From Phymorhynchus buccinoides (taxonomy: Eukaryota; Mollusca; Gastropoda; Neogastropoda; Raphitomidae), in contig CM065690.1 in assembly GCA_017654935.2 (NCBI GenBank), forward strand, positions 27,952,030-28,016,029: a DNA stretch of 64,000 nt, written 5' to 3'. Each line of letters opens with the position of its first letter. Positions within the stretch are counted from its first letter, which is position 1. Position numbers and translations under genes: made by a program. This document shows, piece by piece, positions 42,501-57,500 of the stretch. Below the pieces are notes generated by a model, which saw nothing but the letters and a program-made list of their open reading frames with translations, made no database searches and was not told the origin of the DNA.

Positions 42501-45500
42501 CATTACTTACTACTACCACTACCATTAATCATGATGATCGACCTCCAGTTTGTCTCGAGAAAATGATGGATAGGCACTTCCGTACATTAACGACAATGAC
42601 ACTAAAAAATAATGTATATATGCCATTCAGTTGCATCTGTCTGGGGGTGGGGGGGGGGGGGGGGAGTGGCTGGGTAAACAGCTGTTTGAGGTAGGTGAGT
42701 ATATGCGATGCAGCACAGGAAAAGGAGGCTAAAGTCGGGCAGCCACAAGAGAGAAAGAGAGAGATTTGATTGATTGAAAAATTGTTAAAAATAAACTATT
42801 AGAGATAGATGAATTTTGTTTTTTGCCTGTTAATCTGTTGTCTCTGGCCTTTCTGAAAATATGAATAAGTCAAAAGTGATCATTTACGACATTAGCCTTG
42901 TTTTCCTGTGCAGCATCACATATGAACAATAACACAAAAAATAACAATATTTATAGTACAATGGTGTGTCTTTCTTAACAGGGACATGACGATCTTTTCA
43001 CAGGAGGCAATGGGGGGGGGTATTGGTGATCTGGGCAAACAGCTGTTTGAAGTAGGAGAGTATATGAACAATAACACAAAAAATAACAATATTCATAGGA
43101 CAATGGTGTGTCCTTCTTACCAGGGACATGACGATCTTTTCGCGGAAGGGGTCGATGGGGGGGTTGGTGACCTGGGCGAACAGCTGTTTGAAGTAGGAGA
43201 AGAGCAGGGGGTTGAAGTTGGACAGGCAGGCCAGGGGGGCATCGTTACCCATCGAGCCCAGCGCCTCCTTCCTGCATAGAACACATCTTTGTCATTATCA
43301 TCATCTTTGTCATGATCATTATCATGATCATTATCATCACCATCTTCATCAACGCCATCATCATCATTTTCATGAATATAGTCATCATCATCATCATTAT
43401 CACCAACCTCATGCTCCTCCTCAACGTCATTGTCATCATCATCATCTCCATCAACATGATCATTATCGTCACCATCAACAACTTCATAATTATCATCACT
43501 CTCACCATACCATCATCATTATCCTAGTCCACCCGTTTACTCCCGTTCCATAAACTCTTCGGAAAATCACTCTTCACACACTCAGTCTCTCTCTCCGTCA
43601 TTTTCTCCTGGCCATGCACCTACATTTCCTTGACCATGGACAGGACAAGGAGGTTGATGCCATCCATGGTGTAGTTGTACAGGGACATGCAGGGGTCAGT
43701 CTCTCTCTCTCTCTCTCCTGGCCATACACCTACTTTTCCTTGACCATGGGCAGGACCAGGAGGTTGATGCCATCCATGGTGTAGTTGTACAGGGACATGC
43801 GGGGGTCAGTCTCTCTCTCTCTCTCTCCTGGCCATACACCTACTTTTCCTTGACCATGGGCAGGACCAGGAGGTTGATGCCATCCATGGTGTAGTTGTAC
43901 AGGGACATGCAGGGGTCAGTCTCTCTCTCTCTCTCTCTCTCTCCCTCTCCTGGCCATACACCTACTTTTCCTTGACCATGGGCAGGACCAGGAGGTTGAT
44001 GCCATCCATGGTGTAGTTGTACAGGGACATGCGAGGGTCAGTCTCTCTCTCTCTCTCTCTCCTGGCCATACACCTACTTTTCCTTGACCATGGGCAGGAC
44101 CAGGAGGTTGATGCCATCCATGGTGTAGTTGTACAGGGACATGCGAGGGTCAGTCTCTCTCTCTCTCTCTCCTGGCCATACACCTACTTTTCCTTGACCA
44201 TGGGCAGGACCAGGAGGTTGATGCCATCCATGGTGTAGTTGTACAGGGACATGCGGGGGTCAGTCTCTCTCTCTCTCTCTCTCCCTCTCCTGGCCATACA
44301 CCTACTTTTCCTTGACCATGGGCAGGACCAGGAGGTTGATGCCATCCATGGTGTAGTTGTACAGGGACATGCGGGGGTCAGTCTCTATCTCTCTCTCTCC
44401 TGGCCATACACCTACTTTTCCTTGACCATGGACAGGACCAGGAGGTTGATGCCATCCATGGTGTAGTTGTACAGGGACATGCGAGGGTCAGTCTCTATCT
44501 CTCTCTCTCTCCTGGCCATACACTTACTTTTCCTTGACCATGGGCAGGACCAGGAGGTTGATGCCATCCATGGTGTAGTTGTAGAGGGACATGCGGGGGT
44601 CAGTCTCCAGGTAGCTGCCCACCGTGGACAACTGGCGGCACGACGACAGCTTGTGCACAGCCATCTGGTTGTGGTGCTTACGCAGCTCACCCATCGTCAT
44701 CGTCTGTACACAACAATAATATTAAATATATGACCGTGGAGGGGGTAGATGAGTATACCAAGCAAAGGATTTCACCATCACCCAAGGATGGGTAAAAGAC
44801 AACCATAATTATTGAACCTCCGCCAGTCCAAACCTCCACCACGGAGCATGACCCAAGAAATGGACTGAGGAACATTTTGAACCTCCGGTGCAAACCTCCG
44901 CCACAGAATAACTACAGCGAAGTGAAGCAAGCATGGCGTGGCTGCTAGTTATAAAAAAGTACAGACACAAGTAATAAAGCCCAGCTGACCTCATTGAGCC
45001 ATTGGCTGACGGGCCTGAGGGCAGCGATGTTGGCCTTGAGCACCTCGTCCCTCATGAACACCTTCTTCTGGGTGTCCACCAGCAGCATCCGCCCCGGCTT
45101 CAGACGACCCTGGACAACACCCATAGACACGCACATGATGCATGTGCACACTCATGAACGTGCATGCATACACATATTCTCACGTGCACACATACGTGTA
45201 CTCACACACACATTGTACACAATTGAAGTCAAATTACAATCTGATTTTCAAGGAATATATTCTAACTCTGGGCCAGATGTGCATGCGCACGCACACACAC
45301 TGTCTCACCTTGCGTTCCACTTCATGGGGCAGTCTGTCGGTGATCCCCACCTTGCTGGAAATGTACACGAAGTTGTCGCTGGTCACAACACACACACATA
45401 CACACAGTCTCACCTTCCGTTCCACCTCATGGGGCAGTCTGTCAGTGACCCCCACCTCGCTGGACATGTACATGAAGTTGTCGCTGGTCACAACACACAC

Positions 45501-48500
45501 ACACACATACACATACATTCACACACACACACACTGTCTCACCTTCCGTTCCACCTCATGGGGCAGTCTGTCGGTGACCACCACCTCGCTGGACATGTAC
45601 ACAAAGTTGTCGCTGGTCACAACACACACACACACATTCACACACACACACATACATTCACACACACACACACTGTCTCACCTTCCGTTCCACCTCATGG
45701 GGCAGTCTGTCGGTGACTACCACCTCGCTGGACATGTACACAAAGTTGTCGCTGGTCACAACACACACACTGTCTCACCTTGCGTTCCAATGTCTCACCT
45801 TGCGTTCCACTTCATGGGGCAGTCTGTCGGTGACCCCCACCTCACTGGAAATGTACATGAAGTTGTCGCTGGTCACAACACACACACACACATTCACACA
45901 CACTGTCTCACCTTGCGTTCCACTTCATGGGGCAGTCTGTCAGTGACCCCCATCTTGCTGGACATGTGCACGAAGTTGTCGCTGATCACAACACACACAC
46001 ACACACACACTGTCTCACCTTGCGTTCCACTTCATGGGGCAGTCTGTCGGTGACGCCCACCTCGCTGGACATGTACACGAAGTTGTCGCTGATCACAACA
46101 CACACACACACACACAGTTTCACCATGCGTTCCACTTCTAGGGGCAGTCTGTCGATGACCCCCACCTCACTGGACATGGACACAAAGTTGTCGCTGGTCA
46201 CAACACACACACACTGTCTCACCTTGTGTTCCACTGTCTCACCTTGCGTTCCACTTCATGGGGCAGTCTGTCGGTGACCCCCACCTCGCTGGACATGTAC
46301 ATGAAGTTGTCGCTGGTCACATAGTAGCGGGATGGACGCAGCCCGTTGCGGTCCAAGATGGCGCCGATGTAACGCCCATCCGTGAACGTTAGCAAGGCTG
46401 AAAGTATATTGCTGTGATGATTAACCCCTTCCCTGCCCAGAACAAGAGTCTACAACGGGGGTGTGATGTCATTGATGATGTCATAACTTTTGATGTCATA
46501 GCCCTGGAATGATGGCGGGGTTTATTATTTTCTAGACGGCGCACGCTTAGCTAGACGAGTGCTGTGAGCCGCCGTGCCATCCTTTCCTTACAACCCTTGC
46601 AGACAGAGATTTTGACAACATTGTGACTCCCCCCCCCCCCCCCCCCCCTGTTTGTTGAGCACGTGTGTGTGTGGAATAAATAAATAATGACGTATGTATG
46701 ATGACGAAAGTTTGACGTCAGGACTGTGCGTTTGATTCTGAGAATTAAATGCATATACAAAACTCGGTCTGTGACAGATATTAACCCAACAAAGTGCAAA
46801 AATAATATTGTTCAAGCAAATGCATTATAATTTATACAGACACACAAGCGTGCACACACACATGCACACGCACACACACACAGAGGCTTACCTGGTCCAT
46901 CCCAGGGCTCCATGGCAAAAGCGGCCCAGCGGTAGAAGGCTTTCTTTTCCGCCGTCATGTTTTTATCATTCTGCCACGCCTCCGGAACCATCATCATCAC
47001 AGCCTGCACAATACATGTGATTCAAGTGAAATTGACCCATGGCCAATATTAAAATGATACAGCTGTGCCCAGTGGAAGCTGTCTTTACCAGTGGCAGTTC
47101 TCCCTACACGCCGTAAAGAATTGTTGGTTGTTGTCACTCCACGGGTGGAGTGAATGTGTGGGTGGCTCCATGAATGGAGCGAAGTCCCCTGAAGTCGGAG
47201 TATGGCCGCCTATGTGGCAGGGCCCTTTAAAAGCAGCCATACACGTAATCTTCCCACCCAAGGCCATGCGAAATGTTCACATGGCACTGGGTGTGCCCCC
47301 AGAGTGTTTAAACTGGGGAACGAAAACAACAACCCAACAACAGCCTGCACAATGAAGAAATGTTATCTACAATATAAATCGTACAGTTTTAGTTGCATTA
47401 CTTATCGCTGGAAAGAAGATTGATTACCTGTACAACAATGCATATTGCACTTTCGTTTTACTGCATTACTAAAACAGCGTATCAACATATTTTACTGACT
47501 ACAAGAGGATAACTTTTCTACTGAGTGAGACCCTCAGGGCTTTATAATAATACTGACTAATAACACAATGAGTAATGAATAAGGGGAAGGAACTTCTCGT
47601 AATTAACTCCCTTTTACCAAAGCTATTTATGGCACCTATTCGCCTAGTAAAGTAAAAGTAGTTGCCACAACAATACAGACCCAAGTTCATCCGAGAAGTT
47701 CCTTCCCCTTATTCATTTCACGGTAAAGGTAAAGATGTGCCCCCCCCCCCCCCCCGCATTTCTTGGTTAATTGCAATTTTCCGTTTTTGCCTTTCTTGCC
47801 AAACATAAAGCTGTATTTTATTAACCTTTTTAGCTAATAACCTTTTTGGAATACTAACCCTTTCCCTAACCCTACCCCCCCTATAAGACGGGAAAACGCA
47901 ATGAACCACGACTGTGACAAATGGCGCCGTGTACTGCAATACATAGGGGGGGGTGTCCTATTAGATAATGGCCTAGGGTTAGGGATAGGGATAGTATTCC
48001 AAAAAGGTTATTAGCTAAAAAGGTTCATAAAATATAGCTTTATGTTTGGTAAGAAAGGCAAAAACAGGAAAATGGAATTAACCGAGAAATGCAGGGGGGG
48101 TGTCACATCTTGACCTTTACCCATTTCACTATATCCTCTCTCTTAGCCTCACTATTTCACAATGAGTAATGTTATTACAAAACTAGATTATTGTAAAATG
48201 TGGAAGGGTGCGCCTTATCATATAATATAAAGCGCATTATAGTCTGTAAGATACCATATCCACCCCCAACCTCCAGTGTTAACTCATACAAGTCGTTCCC
48301 GCCATATATGTCCGGAATTAATAGATAGCTGTCAATTTGATGCATTTGCTTCAAGGGAAGTGAATCTGTGTGCACACCATACTTTGGTCACTTCTAAACT
48401 CGCTTCACTCCCTTAGACCACAATTTAGTCTCTGACTTTGCTTTTGTTGTGGTTTGTTGAGCATGTTGATCATCCCTTCCCTGCCTGCTACGAGATAGCC

Positions 48501-51500
48501 TCACAGTGTATGATGTTATTGATGATGTTATAACTTTTGATGTCACAGTCCTGGAATTATGGTTTTTGGCTTAGATAAGCCAGGAAATGTATACCTCAAG
48601 ACCATTATCTCAGATTGAGTCTAACAGATTTGTTTTAAACTTTATAGGACACACACTGCAACAACAATGTTTTGCTAGAGTGAATGCCCTTGGTAGCTGC
48701 TTGAGTACTGACCAAACAAGGGAATGCCCTTGGTAGCTGCTTGAGTACTGACCAAACAAGGGTATAACTCTCGCCAATAACCCTATTTGATGCCACTAAA
48801 TGGCTGCCTTTCGCAAGAGTGAATGCCCTTTTCAGTGCTGACCAACAAGGGCTTAACTCTCGCTGTCAAGGGCGTTAATAACCCTAGTTGCAGAGGCCAA
48901 TAATAAGAAAATCAATAATTTCTGTTTTCCTCCGGCAGTGAAGAAGGGGTGAACACGGCCCACAGCCACACTGACCTCCGGCAGCTCCCTGCCGCCGGCC
49001 ATGCAGAGGAACTCGAGGACGTTGTCCACGCAGCCCGAGTCCGACATGCCGTCCTCCACCACGGGGTACAGGTCCGGGAGGCGATCCCCGTACACCTGGC
49101 TGCTCATCACCCCCTCCCGCGCCTTCATCAGGTTGTGGTTGCCGCGCAGCGTGTTGATCTCGCCGTTGTGCGCCAGGTACCTGCCGGGTTATGAGTCATT
49201 GTGGTCAGAAAACGAAACCAAACAGAGGAAATCAGGTACCTGTCGGTCATGAGTCATTGTGGTCAGAAAACGAAACCAAACAGAGGAAATCAGGTACCTG
49301 TCGGTCATGAGTCATTGTGGTCAGAAAACGAAACCAAACAGAGGAAATCAGGTACCTGTCGGGCTATGAGTCATTGTGGTCAGAAAACGAAACCAAACAG
49401 AGGAAATCAGGTACCTGTCGGGTCATGAGTCATTGTGGTCAGAAAACGAAACCAAACAGAGGAAATCAGGTACCTGTCGGTCATGAGTCATTGTGGTCAG
49501 AAAACGAAACCAAACAGAGGAAATCAGGTACCTGTCGGTCATGAGTCATTGTGGTCAGAAAACGAAACCAAACAGAGGAATTCAGGTACCTGCCGGGCTA
49601 TGAGTCATTGTGGTCAGAAAACGAAACCAAACAGAGGAATTCAGGTACCTGTCGGGTTATGAGTCATTGTGGTCAGAAAACGAAACCATACAGTGGAAAT
49701 CAGGTACCTGTCGGTCATCATTGTGGTCAGAAAACGAAACCATACAGTGAAAATCAGGTGCCTGTCGGTCATCATTGTGGTCAGAAAACGAAACCATACA
49801 GTGGAAATCAGGTGCCTGTCGGTCATGAGTCATTGTGGTCAGAAAACGAAACCATACAGTGGAAATCAGGTACCTGTCGGTCATCATTGTGGTCAGAAAA
49901 TGAAACCATACAGTGGAAATCAGGTACCTGTCGGTCATCATTGTGGTCAGAAAATGAAACCATACAGTGGAAATCAGGTACCTGTCGGTCATTCATTGTG
50001 GTCAGAAAATGAAACCATACAGTGGAAATCAGGTACCTGTCGGTCATTCATTGTGGTCAGAAAATGAAACCATACAGTGGAAATCAGGTACCTGTCGGTC
50101 ATTATTGTGGTCAGAAAATGAAACCATACAGTGGAAATCAGGTACCTGTCGGTCATTATTGTGGTCAGAAAATGAAACCATACAGTGGAAATCAGGTACC
50201 TGTCGGTCATTATTGTGGTCAGAAAATGAAACCATACAGTGGAAATCAGGTGCCTGTCGGTCATCATTGTGGTCAGAAAACGAAACCATACAGTGGAAAT
50301 CAGGTGCCTGTCGGTCATCATTGTGGTCAGAAAACGAAACCATACAGTGGAAATCAGGTGCCTGTCGGTCATGAGTCATTGTGGTCAGAAAACGAAACCA
50401 AACAGTGGAAATCAGGTACCTGTCGGTCATGGGTCATTGTGGTCAGAAAACGAAACCATACAGTGGAACTCAGATACCTGTCGGTCATTGTGGTCAGAAA
50501 ACGAAACCATACAGCTGAAATCTGGTACCTGTCGGGTCATGAGTCATTGTGCTCAGAAAACAAAACCATACAGTGGAAATCAGATACCTGTCAGGTTATG
50601 GGTCTGTGGTCAGAAAACGAAACCATACAGTGGAAATCAGGTGCCTGTCGGTCATCATTGTGGTCAGAAAATGAAACCATACAGTGGAAGTCAGGTACCT
50701 GTCGGGTCATGAGTCATTGTGCTCAGAAAACAAAACCATACAGTGGAAGTCTGGTACCTGTCGGTCATGAGTCATTGCCGGTCAGAAAACAAAACCATAC
50801 AGTGGAAATCTGGTGAGTCAAAATTGAAGGGACTGACATTTTTATTTTGAGATAGCCGATATTTTGAGATTTAAAAAAAACCCAGTTTTGTCATAAGGAT
50901 TAAATTGGGATGATATAGTAAGACAACATAAAGTATGAATCAAGGATTTTAAAAGTTGCAGTATTTAATGAAAAAACCCCAGCTTGATTTCTGTGCAACG
51001 TTGAAAGCATAAAATCACTCCTATCTGAAGTGATCTAAACTAAGTAAATGACAGTAATCTGTAACACTTTCATGGTGCGTTCAGATGGGACGCTTAAATC
51101 AAAGTTATCCAAAGGGAAACAACACATTCCACCCAACAAAGGGAGCTAACCTCTGGGGGTGGGCGCGCTCCCAGGAGGGGAAGGTGTTTGTGGAGAAGCG
51201 GCTGTGGACTAGGGCCAGGTGGGACTCGAACTCAGGCTTGGCCAGGTCACGGAAGTATTGCCACAGCTGGGACGTCGTCAGCAGGCCCTGAGGACAAACA
51301 GCAACAGATTCAGATTGTCAGCGGGCCCGGGTCACTGACCCGTATTGAGTGATTTGACCCCTCATTTTGTGCAGCCAGAGGTCATCTGACCCATAAAGTC
51401 TGCAATAAAATTTTAAGTTTAAAATACTAAAGAAGACTTTAATACTACAGTGACACAGAATTGGCTCATTAGTATGGAAACTGACCCTTCATTTTCTGTA

Positions 51501-54500
51501 ATCAGGGGTCATATGATCCATGGAGTTAAAAAACAATCTGAAGATCTGCAGCACACACGTAATGTTCTCTTCCCTAGCTGGTGCATTTGTACCATAGTGT
51601 TCAAGTGCTTTGGCTGTTGGGATGATCCCTGGAGTCTTTAAGCCAGGGTAGAACGACAACAACAACATTCGACATATAGAAATGTTAGCGTTGTATGTAT
51701 CTCGTAGACAGGGTTGGTAACATCTGGGAAGTAACACCACAGTTGGGACGTCGTCAGCAGACCTTGAAAACAAACAGCAAGCAGCAGAGAGAAGTGCATT
51801 TTAAAATCATTTGAAATAAAGAAATGTTAGAGTTATATGTATCTCTGGATCTGGTTCAGTATGTCGCAAATGCCACTTCTGACAACGAATCGCGATGGAA
51901 CTCCACTTCTGACGACGAATCGCGATGGAACTCCACTTCTGACGACGAATCAGACCAAATCACAACTTTTTTGTTGCCACTGGGTTTAACGTGTGCTAAG
52001 TGCATGGACACACAGGACCTCTGTTTATCGTCTCATCCGAACGACTCCACGTTCAGACCATAAGGCCTAGTGCAAAGTGAGAGGAAAAATCCTCTGTACC
52101 CAGGTTCGAACTCTGGGTTTACTTGACACGAAGCGAACAAAGAGAACGCGTTACCACTGTGCCACTGTACACTTGACATTAGTTATTAGTTATTATTACA
52201 AAATCAGATTTTTGTACAATATCAGATATGTGTGCAATGTAATATGAAGTGTCTTAAGTCGCTAAAATACAGCAAATGCTAAGAGCCAGACAAGACTATA
52301 TTCGCAAACATTTTGAAAAAATAGTTTCTTTGGTTTGTTTATCTCACCTTGTAGACAATGGTGTGAGCGCTGAGACTGCAGATGTAGAAGCGAATGCCGG
52401 GTTTGGGGACATGGTGGGAGGCATATTTCCGCAGCATGTACACCTATGGAGTAAAAAAAAAAAATTCATATAGGATATGTTAATCACAACTACTGCTAAT
52501 TCTAAAAATTTTTAAAAATAAAAACATCATTGAACACAAGGCCTCTCTTCCTGCTTGCTTAATACAAACAATTTTGAACTTGAATCATTTTCCACTGTTC
52601 TGCGTCATAGAAGTTTTCTTCATAAATTCTGTAAAATCATCAAGTTTTGAGTGAGCCTTATGATGTGACAAAATCAACGTGTGAATAAACGTAGCATGCA
52701 CCCTCACCCAGACCTGTAGTTGTTGCATGGACAATCATCACTCACACACACACACGCATGCATGCGTACACACACACTCACACACATGCATGCATGCGCG
52801 CACACACACACAGACACACACTAACTCTCACACACACACACACAAAGAGGAAAGAGACAAAAGGTCACGGAAAATGGTGCAAAAAAGGGTGAATTGTAAC
52901 AGAATCTCCCTGTGGGGGGTTTATCAGTACACATACTTCCCCCATCTTCTGGAAGTTCTGTGCTAGCAACTCCCTCTAATATGTCATATGTCATTACCTT
53001 TGACTCTGTCTTTTCCTTTGCTAACTGTCATCTATTTTTCCGACTTTTTGGTCCATTCTCATGCCTTTTAAAAAAAAAATCTTCCGAACAATTTTCTGCT
53101 TTGAGCTACTATGAAATCAGAATGTGTCGGCTGCTTGCAGCGGGGAGATCAATGAAAATTGAAAAACGGATACATTTGTTCAACTCATTATGGCCTTATG
53201 GCTTGGGAACGCAGAAGAAGCAAAAGAATAACGCAGAATTTGGAATGAATGTGGGAAAATAGGTTTGGTGTTAGTGTGTCTGCATGATAATCAGTGAATA
53301 AACAAGTATGGCAACTGTTATGCCCTCCGTTCCAATATTTACTCCACAAGACATATCAGCCTTGGGAAATACACCCCCATGCAAATTTGAGGTGATTCTG
53401 TAAGTAGGTCATGTGAACAAACAGACATAAACGATCACAGCACGTATCCCGCACCGAGGCAGGCAGCAGGTTAACCCTTTCGCCGCCAAAGTCGCATTTT
53501 AGCACCACAATGATTTAACACCCATGTCACTAAAAGGCATCAAATCAGGGTCTGTTATCCAAAGAGCCTATTCTCTTAATTTTGGGAGGTAAGGATAGGC
53601 CTTATTTTAAATATGTCAATGAGGAAACCACAATATTACAGATATATATATTTTTTCTACCCAGGTAAGCTTAACGCACTCGGGACGAATGAGCCGGATC
53701 CGGCTCATGGCTCACACAACCGTTTAGGACGAATGGCCCGCCTCCGGCTCATAAGGGTTTTCAAGAGGTTTTGATTTATGGCGCGAAACCAGCTTTCCGG
53801 TGCAAAGTCATAACCTATTTTCAGTTTGCTTTGACCTTGCCTCTCTTGAAATCAATCAATCATTGCAGACTTTACATTCAGGTTTGGTTGTAGAGGGGGT
53901 CAAGATCGGAATGTGAAATCTTCCTTCTTTCTATGTGTTAGCTGTTTTCATCAATAGGAGACAAACGACGAAGGTATGGAATCTGATATTTTACGATCGT
54001 TTAGTGCATGGTGTTAGTAATCTTATCTGAAAATATCAGTCCATAACTTTTCATACCTTTTTTGTGGTGATGGGTTTTCGAACCTAGTCAAATGGCCCGT
54101 CCTAAACGGTTGTAATGGGAAGCAACTGGCCAGTACCGAGTGAGTTAATGAAATTTTTTGGTTGAAAAATGGTTGGCGGCAAAAAGTGTTAAAGAACAAT
54201 TACCACCCCCATCTGTCGCCATGCTGTGACCTGCTGTTCACAGCACACCACTAACATGATAATGTAACAACATCCCAACAGTAATCAAACAACACTCAGT
54301 GGACATTTGTGCGACACATGTTGCTGCTAAAAAACAAAAACGACCCTGCCAATAAAGGACAATCCAATGAAACTTGTGGTTCTTCGTGGGAAATTCAATT
54401 AGCACCTACAAGAAAAAAAATGGTTTGTGATACATCTCAAATAAATTTATTGGAAGCAAGTGTTGCATCCACTACAATATTGCGTCTGTAACATCTAGTC

Positions 54501-57500
54501 ACACATGACCTCTAGTACTGTATTTTACTGACTATAAGACGATACTTTTTCCCCAGACCAAGACCCCTGAGCCTTATAATATGACTACAAAATTAGTGAG
54601 AAAATATAAGAACAAAATCTGACTTTTGTGTAAAATTTGGGGGATGCACCTTGTAGTTTTTGCTAATCCATCAAGTTAAGGTGTCAATATTAATTTTGTA
54701 ATGTACCACTACACCTACTATGATTATCTTATTAAACACAAATCACACGATTAGCATGTCACATTTGCATTAAAAAAAAGTTTGTGATAGGTACCTTTAT
54801 GATGGTTAGGCATGGTTCAATGTTGAGCATTGCTGACATTTAAAAAAACAAAACAGGCATACCTGACAAAGATCAATTAAATTGAAAACAATTGTGGCAA
54901 GTTTTTATCGAATATGTTTTCTGGGAATATATTAACTGTAATGATGACTTACTGCTTTACATTTTTATTATTATTCCACTTTGATGAAAAATGATATTAA
55001 CCCTTTCGCCGCCAGCCATTTTTCAGCATTAAATTTCCATTAAACTTACCTGAGTAGAGAAAAAAAATCTGTCTGTAATATCGGGGATTCTTCTGTGACA
55101 TATTTAAAGTAAGGCCTATCCTTACCTCCCAAAATTAAGAGAACAGGGTCTTTGGATAACAGACCCTGATTTGATGCCTTTTAGTGACATGGGTGCTAAA
55201 TCATTGTGGTGCAAAAATGCGACGTTGGCAGTGAAAGGGTTAAACAAAAAAACACGCACACACAATCATTTCCAGAGCAACAGTTCTTCTCACCCCTTCT
55301 TTTGCCTTGAACAATACAGATGGTACTTTTCAGCACTGCGAATAACAATTTTGCGTACATGCATTTCTTACATATGCATATCATTTATTTGCATACGTGG
55401 AATTTGTGGCTGGATACCTTTCATACATGTCTGGATGAAACAACAACTGTCCTTCGCTCAATATGCAATGCCTTCCCTCCTATCCCCTTCCCTCTTCCCC
55501 GTGGGGATACCGGGGGGGTCTTTCGTACAAATAGTTCCCCCACCTTCTGGATGTTCTGTGCTTGTAACTTCCTCTAATCTGTCACTCTCTGGCTCTGCCT
55601 TTTCTCTTTGCTTACTGTCATCTACTACCTTTATGTCTTACTGGTCCATCCATTCTCCTGACTTTTTTTCTATAAATTCTTACAAAGATTTCTTCAGCCG
55701 AAGTCGGACATGCTGGACCTAACTATTTCTTAGTTAGGCGCATAACGGCAGCACGACGCATCTACGCTCATATGACAGGAAACTGTCTGAGCGAACGAAG
55801 AAGAAGAAGAAGAAGAATCCCCTTCCCCCAATGCTATCTTCTGACATCCACTCTCCCCACTCCCCTCCCTCGCCCATTGGAAATTTACTGTAGATTTTTT
55901 AATTTGTTTGATTTATGTATCCATTAAAAAATCGCTTAACCCTTTCAGTTTCACCGCCAATGTCGCATTTATGCACCGCAATGGTTTAACACCTACGTCA
56001 TTAACTGGCATCAAATCAGGGCTGTTATCCGAATACCCTATTTTCTTAATATTGTGAGGTAAGGATAGGCATAATGTTATAAATATCACAGAGGAATTCC
56101 CAATTTTGCACATACTTTTTTTTCTCTACCCAGTTAAGTTTAAAGGTATTTTTTGGCTGACAAATGGCTGGCGGCGAAAGGGTTAATGTTTACATGTTGT
56201 CTAATATCGCAATTGATGCGAAAAGACGTTAAATTAAAGATTGACTCATCCCCTCACCCATCCATCCTTGCTGAACGTCCCTTCCCATTCTCTATTTAAT
56301 TCTCTCCTTTGTCTTTATTCAAGCATTCCGCGGTCATCCTCACGTCGTAATGGCAGTCACGAATTCAATCACCCATCTTTGCCAGACACTCCCCTGGGAT
56401 CCCATCAACTGACAAGCTTTCTGTTGCCATGGAGATGCATCCCAGCTTGTGTTGCTTTGGAGCCAGCCAAGCTTATGTGAGAGGGGGGGGGGGGGAATCA
56501 ATATTACCATCAGTATTATCCCCCTGTCTGCTCCGGACTAACTTGTTTCTAACTACACTGTTTCTGTGTTTTGTAACAGGAGATGTACAGTTTGGGAGTG
56601 GCTAGGTTAAATGGACATCGCTACTGTTATTGCACAATCTGAAGTTCCTAATATAACCAGGAAGTGTCTTTTACTAAAGATGCTATAGTTTATTCAGTAC
56701 ATTTGTTTATTGTTATTAAATAAAGATTTTTTAAATCAATGTTTATTTGTTTGCTTAACATCATCAATGGTGAATAAAACCACTGAACTAGTGAGCTGGA
56801 TTAAATGTTGATACTTATTTTTTTCCTGAGTGGAAATTCGTGCAATTCGCTAATTTTTTTTTATAGTGTCAAGATCTGGTTTTTACTGATCTTTCACAGA
56901 AAGAATACAGCAAAAAACTTGTGTGTGGATTGTGTGACTGTCATAAAAACAATAGGAGAAAATATTGTAGAAACTTGTCTGTGGATTATGTGATTGTAAT
57001 AAAAGCAAACAACAATGTGTTTTATCCACAAAAAACAACTTGACTTATGCAAAGACTGGGCACCTGGCTCCCAGGTTGAAGCTACACTTCACTGGCATCT
57101 GTTCCTACCACTCACTTTTAAGCATGCCTGTCGAAGGGCAAGTGGCAGCCAACATCTGGCTTCACTCACAACACTATTGTATGGGTACATCTCCCCAAAA
57201 TGAAAACAAAATGAAAGGCAGGGGTCCAGGGGCCGCCCATGCCCCGGAGAGGTACAGGGGCACAGCCCTGTTGGACGATTCAGGAGGGCACCGCAAGAGA
57301 GAGACAGACAGACAGACAGTCACAATGATGGACAAAGACAGTTCGATACCGATAAGCCTTGTAAAATGATTACATTGCCTTTGAAAGCAATATGGCATCA
57401 CTATGCTGTATTCAAGATTCCCCAAGAGAGACTTCCGGGATAGAAAAATCAAGATCAAAACACGGTAACACCCCAAATCGCCTGTGGTATAAAAACATTT

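Noticed and set aside
45142..46053. 303-codon frame rich in His and Thr
   Set aside because: (CA)n plus antisense of exon 6 copies.
49551..50816. Frames of 150-264 codons on both strands
   Set aside because: A product of the exon 4 acceptor array; the unit has few stops in some frames.
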